The notes: generated by a model from the letters alone, not told the origin. Shown: positions 26,175-35,910, counted from the stretch's first letter. The stretch: DNA of 43,013 nt from Pseudomonadales bacterium (GCA_022825925.1 JAJDVW010000114.1:1-43013), one strand, 5' to 3'. Numbers and translations: made by a program.

Positions 26175-26819
26175 TCAGCGTTGCGCGCCGGACTCCCTGA
26201 CGGCGTCGAAGACCGCCTTCACGTCTACGGAGAAGCCCGGTAGCAGCAACGACGTTGCCCGCTCGCCGTCGCCGAACACGCGGTGCTCGGCATAGGCGTC
26301 ACCGTCGAGTGTCAGTACGGTGATGGTCTCCTCCGGCGGATCGACGATCCAGTACTCGGGAATGCCGCCTTCCGCGTAGTCGGCGCGCTTCGCAACCCAG
26401 TCCCTTTCCTCGCCGTCCGGGCTGACGACCTCAAGCACCAGGTCCGCGCCGAGCCAGAAGCGGTTCCTGTTCCGGGCCTCGTGCCGGTCACGCAGGAGCA
26501 GCAGATCCGGCTCGCGGAACTTGCTCTCGCGCACTCGCAGGCGCAGGCCCGCGAAAACCACTAGTCCCCCGCGCACATCCACCCAAGCGTCGAACGCCTT
26601 GTAGAGAGCCGCGAGGATGACCTGGTGCGCTACCGTCGGCATTGGCAACAACTCGATGTGTCCGTCCGTGAACTCGATCCGGCCTTCGGCGCGGTCCGTC
26701 AACCACAGGTAGTCCGCCTCGGTCCAGCATCCCTGGCGTGGCAACGCATCGCAGACGAGCGCGTCCAGCGCGTCCTGCGAGGCGCGGCACGCGACATTCG
26801 GCCGCTGGGCCGTTTTCAC
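26175..26819 (-). CDS. Uma2 family (DUF820) putative endonuclease
   Basis: A 214-residue Uma2 protein. The core is [21 protein letters not shown] (N-terminal family block), [12 protein letters not shown] with the catalytic Asp, [37 protein letters not shown] with the Glu and Lys, and a beta-rich tail ending [12 protein letters not shown]. This is a restriction-endonuclease-like fold; the biological role is not settled. The start is taken as GTG at 26819. A TATACT box lies about 34 nt upstream. Confidence 0.88.
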   Translation of the reverse strand: MKTAQRPNVACRASQDALDALVCDALPRQGCWTEADYLWLTDRAEGRIEFTDGHIELLPMPTVAHQVILAALYKAFDAWVDVRGGLVVFAGLRLRVRESKFREPDLLLLRDRHEARNRNRFWLGADLVLEVVSPDGEERDWVAKRADYAEGGIPEYWIVDPPEETITVLTLDGDAYAEHRVFGDGERATSLLLPGFSVDVKAVFDAVRESGAQR

Positions 26820-26852
26820 GTCAACGGATCCCCGTGAAATCCTTGAAGGGCG

Positions 26853-26858
26853 AGTATA
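26853..26858 (-). promoter_or_regulatory. Putative -10 box (TATACT) for the Uma2 gene
   Basis: TATACT in the context GGGCTATACTCGCC lies about 34 nt before the chosen GTG start. The context closely matches that of the SDR promoter at 23317. No good -35 is seen. Confidence 0.4.
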
Positions 26859-26931
26859 GCCCGGCGCCCGGTCCCGCCTATCAGCCATCGGCCATGCAAC
26901 GCGTGCGACATTGGCCAGACTTCGACCCGAC

Positions 26932-27921
26932 TCACCGCAGGTGACACGCCACCCGGTGCCCGGGCGCGATTTCCCGCAGCGCCGGGTCCTCGTGCCGGCA
27001 CCGCTCCACCGCGTACGGGCACCGCGTGTGGAAGTGGCAGCCGGAGGGCCGGTCGATGGGGCTCGGGACGTCGCCGCGGACGATGCGGCGGCGGCGCACC
27101 CGTCGCGGATCGGGCACCGGCACCGCGTCGAGCAGGCTCTCCGTGTAGGGGTGCAACGGGTTCGCGAACAGCTCGCGCTTGTCGGCGAACTCGACGATGC
27201 GGCCGAGGTACATCACCGCCACCCGGTGACTGATGTGCTCGACGACCGCGAGGTCGTGGGCGATGAAGAGATAGGAGAGCCCGTACTCCGCCTGCAGGTC
27301 CATGAGCAGGTTGATGACCTGGGCCTGGATCGAGACGTCGAGGGCCGACACGGGCTCGTCGCAGACGATCAGGCTCGGCTGCAGGGAGAGGGCCCGGGCG
27401 ATGCCGAGACGCTGCCGCTGGCCGCCCGAGAACTCGTGGGGATAGTTCCCGATCTGGTCGCGCCGGAGCCCGACCCGCGAGAAGAGCTCCGCCACGCGTT
27501 CGTGGCGCTCGGCCCGGCTGGACACGCCGTGCACGCCGAGCAGTTCCCCGGCGATGTCCCCGGCCGTCATGCGCGGATCGAGCGACGAGTAAGGGTCCTG
27601 GAAGATGATCTGCATGCGGCGGCGGTACGGCCGCAGGGCGCGGCTCTCGAGGCGGGTGATGTCGTCCCCGAGGAGGCGGATCGTGCCGTCGGTGGGCTTC
27701 AGCAGGCGCAGCACGGTGCGTCCGACCGTGGACTTCCCGCAGCCGCTTTCCCCGACGAGCCCGAGGGTCTCCCGCGCCTCGATGGTGAAGCTGACGCCAT
27801 CCACCGCATGCACGACGCCGGCCTGCGGACCGAGCAGCCGGCGCGGCGACACGAAGTACTTCCGGAGCCCGTCCACCTCGAGGACGGGACCCGCACCCGC
27901 CGGGGAAGCCGCGCCCGTCAC
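26932..27921 (-). CDS. Dipeptide/oligopeptide ABC transporter ATPase (DppF/OppF type)
   Basis: A 329-residue ATPase. Walker A is GESGCGKST (about residues 52-60), the Q-loop region [14 protein letters not shown] is typical of OppF/DppF, the signature is FSGGQRQR, Walker B LIVCDEP, and the switch His lies in IAHDL. The C-terminal oligopeptide domain ([30 protein letters not shown]) carries the Cys-rich motif of the family. The GTG start at 27921 overlaps the DppD stop (GTGA). With DppD it powers the permease pair encoded further right. Confidence 0.95.
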   Translation of the reverse strand: MTGAASPAGAGPVLEVDGLRKYFVSPRRLLGPQAGVVHAVDGVSFTIEARETLGLVGESGCGKSTVGRTVLRLLKPTDGTIRLLGDDITRLESRALRPYRRRMQIIFQDPYSSLDPRMTAGDIAGELLGVHGVSSRAERHERVAELFSRVGLRRDQIGNYPHEFSGGQRQRLGIARALSLQPSLIVCDEPVSALDVSIQAQVINLLMDLQAEYGLSYLFIAHDLAVVEHISHRVAVMYLGRIVEFADKRELFANPLHPYTESLLDAVPVPDPRRVRRRRIVRGDVPSPIDRPSGCHFHTRCPYAVERCRHEDPALREIAPGHRVACHLR

Positions 27922-28970
27922 TGGCCGGCCTCCCGCGCCGCCTCCCGCGCCGTATGGGCGTGCCAGCACGCGGCCGAGTGACCCGGCCGCTGCTCTTCGA
28001 ACGCCGGCCGGGGACTCGCGCAGCGCCCGTCGGCGAGCGGGCAGCGCGGCGCGAAGGCGCACCCGTCGGGGAGTCCCGCGAGCTTCGGCACGACACCGGG
28101 GATCTCCGCCAGCCGCCGCTCGCCGGCCGCGCCGTCGCGCAACGCATCGAGCGTCGGGACGGAGGCGAGCAGGCCGCGCGTGTAGGGATGCCGCGGGGCG
28201 TCGAAGAGCGTCGTGACGTCGGCCTCCTCCACCTTGCGGCCCGCGTACATCACGACCACCCGGTGCGCGGTCTCCGCGATCACCCCGAGGTCGTGGGTGA
28301 TCAGGATGACGGCCGTGCCGAGCCGGCCCTGCAGCTCCCGGATGAGGTCCAGCACCTGCGCCTGGATCGTCACGTCGAGGGCCGTGGTCGGTTCGTCCGC
28401 GATGAGCACCTTCGGTTCGCAGGACAGCGCCATCGCGATCATCGCGCGCTGCCGCATGCCGCCCGACAACTGGTGCGGATACTCGCGCGCCCGCCGCGCC
28501 GCTTCGGGGATGCCCACCAGGTCCAGCATCTCGACGGCGCGCCGCATCGCCCCCGGCCGCGTGCCGCCGTCGTGACGCCGCACCGTCTCCGCGATCTGGT
28601 AGCCGACGGTGAGCACGGGATTCAGCGAGGTCATCGGCTCCTGGAAGATCATCGCGATCTCGTTGCCGCGCACGTCCGCGAGGGTCCGCTCCGGCAGCGC
28701 GAGCAGGTCGCGGTCTCCGAGCAGCGCCGTGCCGCGCTCGACGCAACCCGGGGGACTTGGAACGAGCCCCAGGATCGAGAGCGCGGTGACGCTCTTGCCG
28801 CAGCCCGACTCGCCGACCACGCCGAGCGTCTCTCCGGCACGGACCTCGAAGGAGACCCCGTCCACCGCAGGCGCCACGCCGTCCGGCGTGCGGAAGGTGG
28901 TCACGAGATCGTCGACTTCGAGGACCACGTCCCCGAAACCGGACGTGTCCGCAGTCCCAGCCTGGTCCAT
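27918..28970 (-). CDS. Dipeptide/oligopeptide ABC transporter ATPase (DppD/OppD type)
   Basis: A 350-residue ATPase. Walker [10 protein letters not shown] (about residues 56-64), Q-loop [16 protein letters not shown], signature LSGGMRQR, Walker [13 protein letters not shown] and ITHDLGV. The C-terminal peptide-transporter domain includes [12 protein letters not shown] and the Cys motif [14 protein letters not shown]. The start codon is ATG without a strong ribosome-binding site. The gene diverges from the substrate-binding protein gene, with 136 bp between the two. Confidence 0.95.
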   Translation of the reverse strand: MDQAGTADTSGFGDVVLEVDDLVTTFRTPDGVAPAVDGVSFEVRAGETLGVVGESGCGKSVTALSILGLVPSPPGCVERGTALLGDRDLLALPERTLADVRGNEIAMIFQEPMTSLNPVLTVGYQIAETVRRHDGGTRPGAMRRAVEMLDLVGIPEAARRAREYPHQLSGGMRQRAMIAMALSCEPKVLIADEPTTALDVTIQAQVLDLIRELQGRLGTAVILITHDLGVIAETAHRVVVMYAGRKVEEADVTTLFDAPRHPYTRGLLASVPTLDALRDGAAGERRLAEIPGVVPKLAGLPDGCAFAPRCPLADGRCASPRPAFEEQRPGHSAACWHAHTAREAAREAGQ

Positions 28971-29106
28971 CCCCGTCCGTCAGCTCAAGGAGTCCCGGAG
29001 AGCTTGTCGGATAGTGACGCAGTGGGTCAAATCCGCCGGCCACCGGCGGCGTTTACACTTTCGTGGGGCGAACGGGCGAGGGGCGGGCCGCGGCGATGGC
29101 GAATCG

Positions 29107-30681
29107 ATGGACGTGATGGGCGGGATCCGACGCCGCGTGGCGGGGGTCTGCATCGCGGTGCTTGCCACGGCCGCAGTCGGGGAACAGCCCCAATACGGCG
29201 GCCACCTGCGCATCGGCTACACCAACGAACCCATGTCCCTCGACGCCGTGCTCGGCCGTTCCGGCGGCGACGCCTACTACTGGCGGCAGATCTTCGACCA
29301 GCTCGTCGACGCCGATCCCGAGCTCGCGCCGAGGCCCTCGACCTCCCTCGCAACCTCCTGGGAGATCACCGAAGCGCCCCACGCGATCAAGTTCGAACTG
29401 CGCCGGGGCGTACGCTTCCACGACGGCACGCCGTTCAACGCCGACGCCGTGAAGTTCAACGTCGAGCGGATTCTCGATCCCGCGACGATGGCCACCCCGC
29501 GCGCCTCCATGACCGTGATCGACTCGGTGGACGTGCTGGGCGAGCACCGCGTCCGCCTCAACCTGAAGCGTCCCTGGGGCGCCGGGCTCAACATGCTCGC
29601 CGACCGGGGCGGGGTCATGAACTCCCCGACAGCCGTGCGGCGGCTCGGCAGGGACTACGGCTGGAACCCGTCCGGGACGGGTCCGTTCCGCGTCGCCGGC
29701 GTCGTCACCGGCACCGCCGTCCACCTCGTGCGCAACGACGACTACTGGGGCGTCGACGAGGCCGGCAACCGCCTGCCGTACCTGGACGAGGTGACGATCC
29801 GGGTGATCCGCGACGAGACGGTGCTGGTGTCCGCGCTCCGCACCGGCGAGATCGACGTGGCCTACCTCCCCTACAAGGACGTATCGACGTTCCGCCGCGA
29901 CCGCCGTTTCCGGATCGAGACCATGCCCGGCGGCGGCATCGCCCACGTCTTCGCCTTCAACGTGGCCATGGCGCCCCTCGACGACCCGCGCCTGCGGCGG
30001 GCGGTGATGCACGCCATCGACCCCCGCGCCATCAACACGGCCATCTACTTCGACAACGCGATCCTGGCCGACTCCGGCATGTGGCCCGTCGGCGCCTGGG
30101 CCCACGAGCCGAGCGCCGCGCGCCCCGGCTACGATCCCGAGCGCTCGCGCCAGCTCCTGCGCGAGGCCGGCAAGCCCGACGGGTTCGAGTTCACCGCCGT
30201 CACCAACAACAACGCCCTGCACATCCCCGCGGCGGAGATCGTGCGCGCCATGTTGCGCCGGGTCGGCATCACGATGGACATCGAGGTGCTGAACGCGGGA
30301 GTGGCCACCGAGCGCTTCTTCCACGGCCGCCAGTACCCGCTCTACATGACCGGGTGGAGCCGCTATCCCGAGCCCGACTGGCTGGCGTCCCTCGCCTTCA
30401 AGAGCGACGGCTACTACAACGCGGCCAACCTGCCGCGCCCGGACATCGACGCCCTCGTCGAGCGGGGCGCCTCCTTCTATGACCTCGCCGCGCGCAAGCG
30501 CACCTACCTCGAGCTCAACGATCTCGTGCTCCGCGAGGCGTGGTTCGTCCCGCTCATCTATGGCGTGAACTACGCCGCGGCGCCGCTCAGGGTGCGGAAC
30601 CTCGACCGCCTGATGGGGTGGGACGGCAAGATGAGCCTGCGCGAGATCTGGATCGCCGACCCATCTGCCAGCGAACCATGA
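29107..30681 (+). CDS. Peptide ABC transporter substrate-binding protein (SBP family 5)
   Basis: A 524-residue protein with a signal peptide (RRRVAGVCIAVLATAAVGE). The mature protein starts PQYGGHLRIGYTNEPMSLD, the usual family 5 opening. WEITEAPHAIKFELRRGVRFHDGTPFNADAVKFNVERI is the family signature, and GTGPFRV, RRAVMHAID and YDPERSRQLL follow in order. It binds peptides or other small polar ligands in the periplasm and delivers them to the permeases encoded downstream. The first in-frame ATG before the signal peptide (29107) is chosen; the next is at 29116. Confidence 0.93.
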   Translation: MDVMGGIRRRVAGVCIAVLATAAVGEQPQYGGHLRIGYTNEPMSLDAVLGRSGGDAYYWRQIFDQLVDADPELAPRPSTSLATSWEITEAPHAIKFELRRGVRFHDGTPFNADAVKFNVERILDPATMATPRASMTVIDSVDVLGEHRVRLNLKRPWGAGLNMLADRGGVMNSPTAVRRLGRDYGWNPSGTGPFRVAGVVTGTAVHLVRNDDYWGVDEAGNRLPYLDEVTIRVIRDETVLVSALRTGEIDVAYLPYKDVSTFRRDRRFRIETMPGGGIAHVFAFNVAMAPLDDPRLRRAVMHAIDPRAINTAIYFDNAILADSGMWPVGAWAHEPSAARPGYDPERSRQLLREAGKPDGFEFTAVTNNNALHIPAAEIVRAMLRRVGITMDIEVLNAGVATERFFHGRQYPLYMTGWSRYPEPDWLASLAFKSDGYYNAANLPRPDIDALVERGASFYDLAARKRTYLELNDLVLREAWFVPLIYGVNYAAAPLRVRNLDRLMGWDGKMSLREIWIADPSASEP

Positions 30682-30720
30682 TCGCCGCCTCTGGAAGGTC
30701 AGCCTAGAAGGACCGTTTCG

Positions 30721-31677
30721 ATGTGGCGCTACCTCCTGCGACGCCTGCTCCAGATGGTGCCGGTGCTGCTCATCGTGACGTTCCTGGTGCACGGGCTCAT
30801 GCACGCCATCCCGGGGGACCCGGCGCGCGCCCTGGTCGGGCCCGGCGAGTCCCTCGACGAGGAGCAGCTCGAACTCATCCGCAGGGAACACAACCTCGAC
30901 CGGCCGATCCCGGTGCAGTACGCCATCTGGCTCGGCAAGGCGGTCCAGGGCGATCTCGGCCGCTCCACGCAGAACCAGCGGCCCGTCGTGGAGGAACTCC
31001 GCACCCGGGCGGCCGTCACCCTGCAGTTCGGCGTCGTCGCCTGGATCATGGCCGTGCTGATCGCAGTGCCGGCCGGCATCGCCTCGGCCGTCTACCGGGG
31101 CCGCCCGATCGACTACGTGGCGACGGTGCTGTCCATCGGCGGGGTCGCGATCCCCAACTTCTGGCTCGGCATCATGGCGATCCTGCTGTTCGGGGTGACC
31201 CTGGGCTGGCTGCCGACGCAGGGCTACGTGGACATCTTCGAGGACCCCCTCGAGGGCCTCCGCTACATGATCCTGCCGGCGTTCGCCCTCGGCATCACGA
31301 GCAGCGCGATCATCATGCGCCAGAGCCGCTCCGCCATGCTCGAGGTGCTCGCGCAGGACTACGTGCGCACCGCCCGCGCCAAGGGGATGCGCGAGCGGGC
31401 GGTCATCTGGCGTCACGCCCTGCGCAACGCGCTGCTGCCCGTGGTCACGGTGTTCGGCCTGCAGACCGGACGCATCTTCGCCGGGGCGGTGGTCATCGAG
31501 ACCCTCTTCGGCATACCCGGCATGGGGCAGTTCCTCGTGCAGGCCATCTTCATGCGCGACTTCCTGGCCGCCCAGGGCGCCGTGCTGCTGATGGCGCTCG
31601 CGGTGCTGGTGGCCAACCTCGTCACCGACGTCGCGTACGCGTGGCTCGACCCGCGGATCAAGTACGATGACCGATAG
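30721..31677 (+). CDS. Peptide ABC transporter permease (DppB type)
   Basis: A 318-residue permease with six transmembrane helices. The N-terminal block MWRYLLRRLLQMVPVLLIVTFLVH and IPGDPARALVGP are typical DppB features. LGRSTQNQRPVVEELRTRAAVTLQFG and the coupling motif EVLAQDYVRTARAKGM are present. AGGA lies 9 nt before the ATG. Its end overlaps the next permease gene by 11 bp. Confidence 0.96.
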   Translation: MWRYLLRRLLQMVPVLLIVTFLVHGLMHAIPGDPARALVGPGESLDEEQLELIRREHNLDRPIPVQYAIWLGKAVQGDLGRSTQNQRPVVEELRTRAAVTLQFGVVAWIMAVLIAVPAGIASAVYRGRPIDYVATVLSIGGVAIPNFWLGIMAILLFGVTLGWLPTQGYVDIFEDPLEGLRYMILPAFALGITSSAIIMRQSRSAMLEVLAQDYVRTARAKGMRERAVIWRHALRNALLPVVTVFGLQTGRIFAGAVVIETLFGIPGMGQFLVQAIFMRDFLAAQGAVLLMALAVLVANLVTDVAYAWLDPRIKYDDR

Positions 31678-32569
31678 GGCATCCGCCGCGCCGGCGCCGG
31701 TCGAGTCCGCGACCGCGCACCACCGGCCCTCCGTCGACGTCGTCCTCAAGCTCGCGCGCATTCCCCAGGCCGTCTTCGGCGCGGTCGTCATCGTCCTGAC
31801 CCTCTTCGCCGCGCTGTTCGCGCCGTGGGTCGTCCCGGTCGACCCGCAGGAGATGGACTTCGAGAACCTGCTCTCCGGCATGACGGCGGAGCACTGGCTC
31901 GGCACGGACCGCCTCGGCCGCGACACCCTCGCCCGGCTCATCGACGGCGCGCAGGTGGCGCTCATGGTGAGCGTCGGCGCGGTGGGCCTCGGGGTCGTGA
32001 TCGGCGCCCCCCTGGGGCTCGTCTCGGTCTACTTCCGGGGACTGGTCGACGACATCGTCATGCGCGGGATGGACGCCCTCGTGGTGTTCCCGAGCCTGCT
32101 GATCGCGGTCGGGCTCGCGGCGGCCATGGGCGGCTCGCTCGCCACCGTGATCGTGGCCATCGGCATCGCCAACGTCCCCTGGATGGCGCGCATCGTGCGC
32201 AGCCAGGGCCTCACCATCCGGGAACTCGACTTCGTCGCGGCCGCCGAGGCCGGCGGGATGAGCCACGTGCGCATCATCTGGAAGCACATCCTCCCGAACA
32301 GCATCGCCCCGGTCATCGTGCAGGCGACGCTCTCCATGGGTTACGCGGTCCTCACCGAGGCGGCGCTCGGCTTCATCGGCGTCGGCGTGCAGCCGCCGAC
32401 GCCCACGTGGGGCTCCATGCTGCAGCAGGCGTTCCCGATGCTCGACCGCCAACCGCTGCTGTCGATCGTCCCGGGCGTCGCCATCTTCCTGCTGGTGCTG
32501 GCGTTCAACTTCGTCGGCGACGCCCTGCGCGACGTGCTGGACCCGCGGCTGAAGGGCGTCATTCACTGA
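31667..32569 (+). CDS. Peptide ABC transporter permease (DppC type)
   Basis: A 300-residue permease with the N-terminal DppC extension followed by FGAVVIVLTLFAALFAPWVVPVDPQEMD. LGTDRLGRDTLARLIDGAQVAL is the family signature, and the coupling motif RELDFVAAAEAGGMSHVRIIWKHILPN is intact. It overlaps the DppB gene by 11 bp, so translation is coupled. Together with DppB, the binding protein and the divergently encoded ATPase pair it forms a complete importer. Confidence 0.96.
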   Translation: MTDRASAAPAPVESATAHHRPSVDVVLKLARIPQAVFGAVVIVLTLFAALFAPWVVPVDPQEMDFENLLSGMTAEHWLGTDRLGRDTLARLIDGAQVALMVSVGAVGLGVVIGAPLGLVSVYFRGLVDDIVMRGMDALVVFPSLLIAVGLAAAMGGSLATVIVAIGIANVPWMARIVRSQGLTIRELDFVAAAEAGGMSHVRIIWKHILPNSIAPVIVQATLSMGYAVLTEAALGFIGVGVQPPTPTWGSMLQQAFPMLDRQPLLSIVPGVAIFLLVLAFNFVGDALRDVLDPRLKGVIH

Positions 32570-33018
32570 CGAGCCGCGGCGCTGAAGACGGGTAACTTGG
32601 CGCACCACCGATCAAGACCTGACTGCAGCAGCATTATCCCCAAGGCTCGAAGGCGTACAGTTTCGAACGCGCGCACTTGGCGGAGGGATCCAATCCCGCG
32701 TCGTGACCATCCTCGCCCTGGCTCGAAACAAGTGATCACCCGCATCGAGATAGACGGCTTCAAGACTTTCGAGGACTTCAGCCTGGACTTGGGTCCGTTC
32801 ATTGAGCCTGAAGCGTCCCGAGATTCATGTAGGCCGTTCGCCCCAAGGCTTGTGCGAGAGGACTGCGTTCTCTGTGGGAACGCGCCGGGCTTTCCTGTGG
32901 GTCGCCGGCCTCCGCGCCGCAACCGTCCCGATGAGCCCAAATGCGGGGCCGAGGGCCGATCGCACGTCAGAGCCAACCCGGCAGCGCTCGAAGCGATGGC
33001 GGCCGGTCTGGCCGCCCC
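32570..33018. other. Gene-poor gap containing an ATPase remnant
   Basis: Between the DppC stop and the end of the primase-helicase gene no intact gene is seen. The stretch contains the start of an SMC/RecF-like ATPase (32732-32800) and then unrelated sequence with no recognisable product. Confidence 0.5.
32732..32800 (+). pseudogene. N-terminal fragment of an AAA/SMC-like ATPase, cut before Walker A
   Basis: From a GTG the frame reads VITRIEIDGFKTFEDFSLDL then GPF. This is the typical first 23 residues of RecF/SMC-like AAA ATPases (AAA_21/AAA_23 type, often in defence modules). In intact proteins a Walker A loop (G-x-N-x-x-GKS) follows within a few residues. Here it is replaced by an unrelated sequence (IEPEASRDS). 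The rest of the gene is absent. Confidence 0.6.
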
Positions 33019-35820
33019 TCAAGTCGCACCCGTCCGATACGCGAGCGCCCTCGCAATCTCGTCGAGCACGTCGTCCAGGCGCGCGCCAAGATCCTCGGCA
33101 AGGAAACGCAGGACGAGATAGCCGTTTTCCTGCAGCAACGCGTCCTTGCGGCGGTCACGCCGGTACGCGTCCGCATCCAGGTGTTGGGGACCATCGAGTT
33201 CGATTGCGATACGCGCATCCGCGGCGACGAAGTCCACTTCCATGTCGCCCCGTTCACGGAAAGGAATCGGCAGCCGGGCGTTCGGACGAAACCGACCGCG
33301 GGTGGCCGGATCGTCCTCCAGGCGCCGCAGCAGGAACGCCTCACTGGCGCTACGTACCCGAGCAGGGTCCGCGTCGTCGCTTTCCGCCTCGTCAGCGAGC
33401 TGCAGAAACAGGTTCGCCGCATGCGCATCGACGCCATCGCGCGCGAGCCGCGCGACGCTCGACTGATAGCGCTGCTTCCAGAGGTCGTAAGCCGGCAGAC
33501 GCACGTCGGCAGGCCATCCCGGGACCGCACTCGCCGGCCGCTCTACCGAGTAATCCTGGGCCACGTAGGCAAGGCAGCGTCTCTCGAACATCCGTCCGAG
33601 CATGAGAACGTCGAGGTCCGCGTAGTCGAAGACGCGCAACTCGTGCTTGCCTTCGTGCAGTCTGTGCAACCGCCCGACGTACTGCGCGACGGTGCCGTGC
33701 CAGGAAACCGGCATGGTGAGGAAGAGTGTGTCGAGGTGCGGCTGATCGAACCCTTCGCCGACGAAGCGGCCCGTGGCGAGTACCACCTGCGACTCCCGAT
33801 CCTCGCCGATTCGCGCAATCGCCGACGACAGCGCCCTCGGGGTCATGCCCCCGCGTAGCTCGACAACATCGAGTTCGGTTGCCGCAAGCCTGTCGGCCAG
33901 TTCGGTCAGGTGATCGACTCGTTCGGTCAGCACCAGCGGCGCCCGGCCGTCGCGCACCTCGTCCAGTACGTCCTGGCAGATGGCGGTGTTGCGCGTGTCG
34001 TCCTCCAACAACTGCCCGCACAAGCGCTGAAACTCCATCCGCGGATCGGCCTCGGGGTCGCCTCGCGGGAGAAACCCGGTGGGCCGCGCGATCACGCGGC
34101 GGGAAGGCCCTCGCCCGACCGCCTGAACGGGGCGCTCCGCGCGGTGGCGGATCGGTCCGCAGTGCAGAAACAGGATGGGATGATGGCCATCCTTGCGCGT
34201 GACCGTCGCGGTCAGACCAGTGAGGTACTTCGCCTTTGCACGACTTACCACCAACTCGAAACTCCGCGCCGGCACGTGGTGACATTCGTCGACGATCACG
34301 AAGCCGTACTCGGCGACACGGTCATCCACCTCGCCCTCTCTGACGAGACTCTGTATCAGGGCGACATCGACGACGCCCGAGAGTCTCTTGCGCCGACCAC
34401 TGAGGCTTCCGAGCCGGTCCTTGCCCACGTCGAGGAACTCCGACAGTCGTTCGATCCACTGCTGCAGCAACTGCTCGCGATGCACCAGGACCAGCGTGTT
34501 GACTCCCCGTTGGGCGATCAGCCAGGCAGCGACCACGGTCTTGCCGAACGCCGTGGCCGCCGCCAGCACCCCCGTGTCGTGCTCGGCGAGGGCGCGAGCT
34601 GCCGACTCCTGATCCGGGCGCAGGTTGCCCCGAAAGCCCGCCGCCACGGGACGCCCGGAACACCTCTGGTCCCTCGTCGTAGTCGCGACGCCCAGTGCCT
34701 CGAGCGACGCCTCCACCGCCTCGAGACAGCCACGCGGCAAGCCCAGGTAGCTCGGGCCGTCCTCGACGCAGTCGACGACTCTGGGCTTGCCGTAAGTGGA
34801 CAGGCGCATGGCTTGCGCACGGTGGAAGTCGGGGTTCTGGAACGCGCCCAGGCGCATCAGGCGAGCGATCAGTCCGGGCGGCAAGCCCGCCTTGGCGACG
34901 TACACGCGATCCCCAAGCACCAGTTCGACTTGCGCGGGGAGCGTGCCGACGATGGGCACAACGGGTTGCCGCCGCGACGGCGGCGCCGACCATGGCGCCA
35001 GCGCGAAGGCGTCCTCCTCGGCGACGGCCGGCACACCCACAACCCGACCGGTACGCTCCGCCGCTCCCACCAGCGACTCCGCCCTCGCCGGCGACATCCT
35101 CGGAAGCTCGGCGAGGAACGCCCATTGATCCGGCATCGGCTTCAGGTCGCAGTCCACAAAGACGCTGTTGCCGCTACGCCGCGGTCCCGCTTGCAGGGGC
35201 AACGCGATCAGGTTGCCGAAACCACCGCGCGGGAGAGTGTCCTGACTCGGGAAGAAGCGGTCATACGAACGGAATCCCAGGTCGGGACGTTGATCCATCG
35301 CCTCGGTGAGCAACATCGCCCCCAGGCGTCGCGCAACGGCGGCGGGCAGGGCGTGGCCAAAGAAGATCCAGACGTGGCCGCCGTTCCCCGAACGGGAACG
35401 CTCCAGCGCCGCGGGGACGTCGTTCGACGCGCACGCTTCGAGATAGGCCAGCGCGTCGGGCGCCCAGCTGGGGCCGTCGAAGTCAGCCGCCAGCAAGTGG
35501 CAGGTCTCGTCCGGCAACATGGGGTAGACGCCCATCACGAACGGCTTGCCGCGGTCGTCGACACCGGACAAGTGCCAACGTGTTTCCCTTTCCGTAACGG
35601 CCAGAAAGCCACGATTGGAGCATTGCGCGCACTTGATGCGCGGCTTGCCGCAGACGCCGGGCACCCATTCGTTGGCGCAGGCAGGCGCGTAACCGGACCG
35701 GCCCGACGCGCGGCTCTCGAATCTTCGCGGATAGATGTCCTCGCGGCCCCGGAAGAGCGAGCGAAAGAGCGCGATCTTGCGCTCCGGAGACGATTGGCGA
35801 GCGACGTCGGGAAAGCTCAT
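33019..35820 (-). CDS. TOTE-type primase – SF2 helicase – Vsr/DUF559-like nuclease fusion
   Basis: A 933-residue multidomain protein. Residues 20-240 match the TOTE conflict-system primase (archaeo-eukaryotic primase) domain: LFRGREDIYPRRF, a Cys cluster (C48, C57, C64, C67), LLAADFDG (catalytic acids about 113-115), SGNGGHVWIFF (about 144-154) and SYDRFFPSQDT. Residues 390-730 form a superfamily 2 helicase: ATAFGKT (motif I), VIVDECHH (motif II), LTAT (III) and QYVGRLHR (VI). Residues 860-910 look like a PD-(D/E)XK/Vsr-type nuclease: MEVDFVAADARIAIELDG, then RRKDALLQENGYLVLRF. The ATG at 35820 has GGTGGAG 4-6 nt upstream and a TTGATC-18-GATACT promoter. It is likely a nucleic-acid-targeting defence or conflict effector. 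Domain calls rest on motif recognition. Confidence 0.88.
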   Translation of the reverse strand: MSFPDVARQSSPERKIALFRSLFRGREDIYPRRFESRASGRSGYAPACANEWVPGVCGKPRIKCAQCSNRGFLAVTERETRWHLSGVDDRGKPFVMGVYPMLPDETCHLLAADFDGPSWAPDALAYLEACASNDVPAALERSRSGNGGHVWIFFGHALPAAVARRLGAMLLTEAMDQRPDLGFRSYDRFFPSQDTLPRGGFGNLIALPLQAGPRRSGNSVFVDCDLKPMPDQWAFLAELPRMSPARAESLVGAAERTGRVVGVPAVAEEDAFALAPWSAPPSRRQPVVPIVGTLPAQVELVLGDRVYVAKAGLPPGLIARLMRLGAFQNPDFHRAQAMRLSTYGKPRVVDCVEDGPSYLGLPRGCLEAVEASLEALGVATTTRDQRCSGRPVAAGFRGNLRPDQESAARALAEHDTGVLAAATAFGKTVVAAWLIAQRGVNTLVLVHREQLLQQWIERLSEFLDVGKDRLGSLSGRRKRLSGVVDVALIQSLVREGEVDDRVAEYGFVIVDECHHVPARSFELVVSRAKAKYLTGLTATVTRKDGHHPILFLHCGPIRHRAERPVQAVGRGPSRRVIARPTGFLPRGDPEADPRMEFQRLCGQLLEDDTRNTAICQDVLDEVRDGRAPLVLTERVDHLTELADRLAATELDVVELRGGMTPRALSSAIARIGEDRESQVVLATGRFVGEGFDQPHLDTLFLTMPVSWHGTVAQYVGRLHRLHEGKHELRVFDYADLDVLMLGRMFERRCLAYVAQDYSVERPASAVPGWPADVRLPAYDLWKQRYQSSVARLARDGVDAHAANLFLQLADEAESDDADPARVRSASEAFLLRRLEDDPATRGRFRPNARLPIPFRERGDMEVDFVAADARIAIELDGPQHLDADAYRRDRRKDALLQENGYLVLRFLAEDLGARLDDVLDEIARALAYRTGAT

Positions 35821-35838
35821 GGACTCCACCTCGCGGCC

Positions 35839-35868
35839 AGTATCCGTGCGCGCTACTTCCGCGATCAA
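35839..35868 (-). promoter_or_regulatory. Promoter of the primase-helicase-nuclease gene
   Basis: On the minus strand TTGATC (35868-35863) and GATACT (35844-35839) are separated by 18 bp. The -10 lies 18 nt before the ATG, so the leader is about 11 nt and consists mostly of the ribosome-binding site. Confidence 0.5.
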
Positions 35869-35875
35869 GCTGACA

Positions 35876-35904
35876 TTGTCGAGGATCGGGCCGGGAGGTA
35901 CAGT
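35876..35904 (+). promoter_or_regulatory. Promoter of the divergent Uma2-type gene, leaderless spacing
   Basis: TTGTCG (35876-35881) and TACAGT (35899-35904) are 17 bp apart, and the ATG follows after only 6 nt. GGTACAGTACC around the -10 is an 11-bp palindrome that could be an operator half-site. The -35 boxes of the two divergent promoters are 7 bp apart. Confidence 0.5.
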
Positions 35905-35910
35905 ACCGGC

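Noticed and set aside
26932..29043. A minus-strand 703-codon frame that could be read as one fused ATPase
   Set aside because: Only the part after 27921 is a real DppF-type ATPase. The upstream half is a shadow of the DppD gene, which has its own intact frame and ends by overlapping the DppF start.
32825..33022. A 65-residue minus-strand frame downstream of the helicase gene
   Set aside because: No start signal, domain or conserved motif is visible. It lies in the decay zone next to the ATPase fragment.
33910..35910. A plus-strand extension ahead of the Uma2-like gene
   Set aside because: The frame stays open across the helicase gene, but the sequence before 35911 is antisense to conserved helicase motifs and has no domain of its own.
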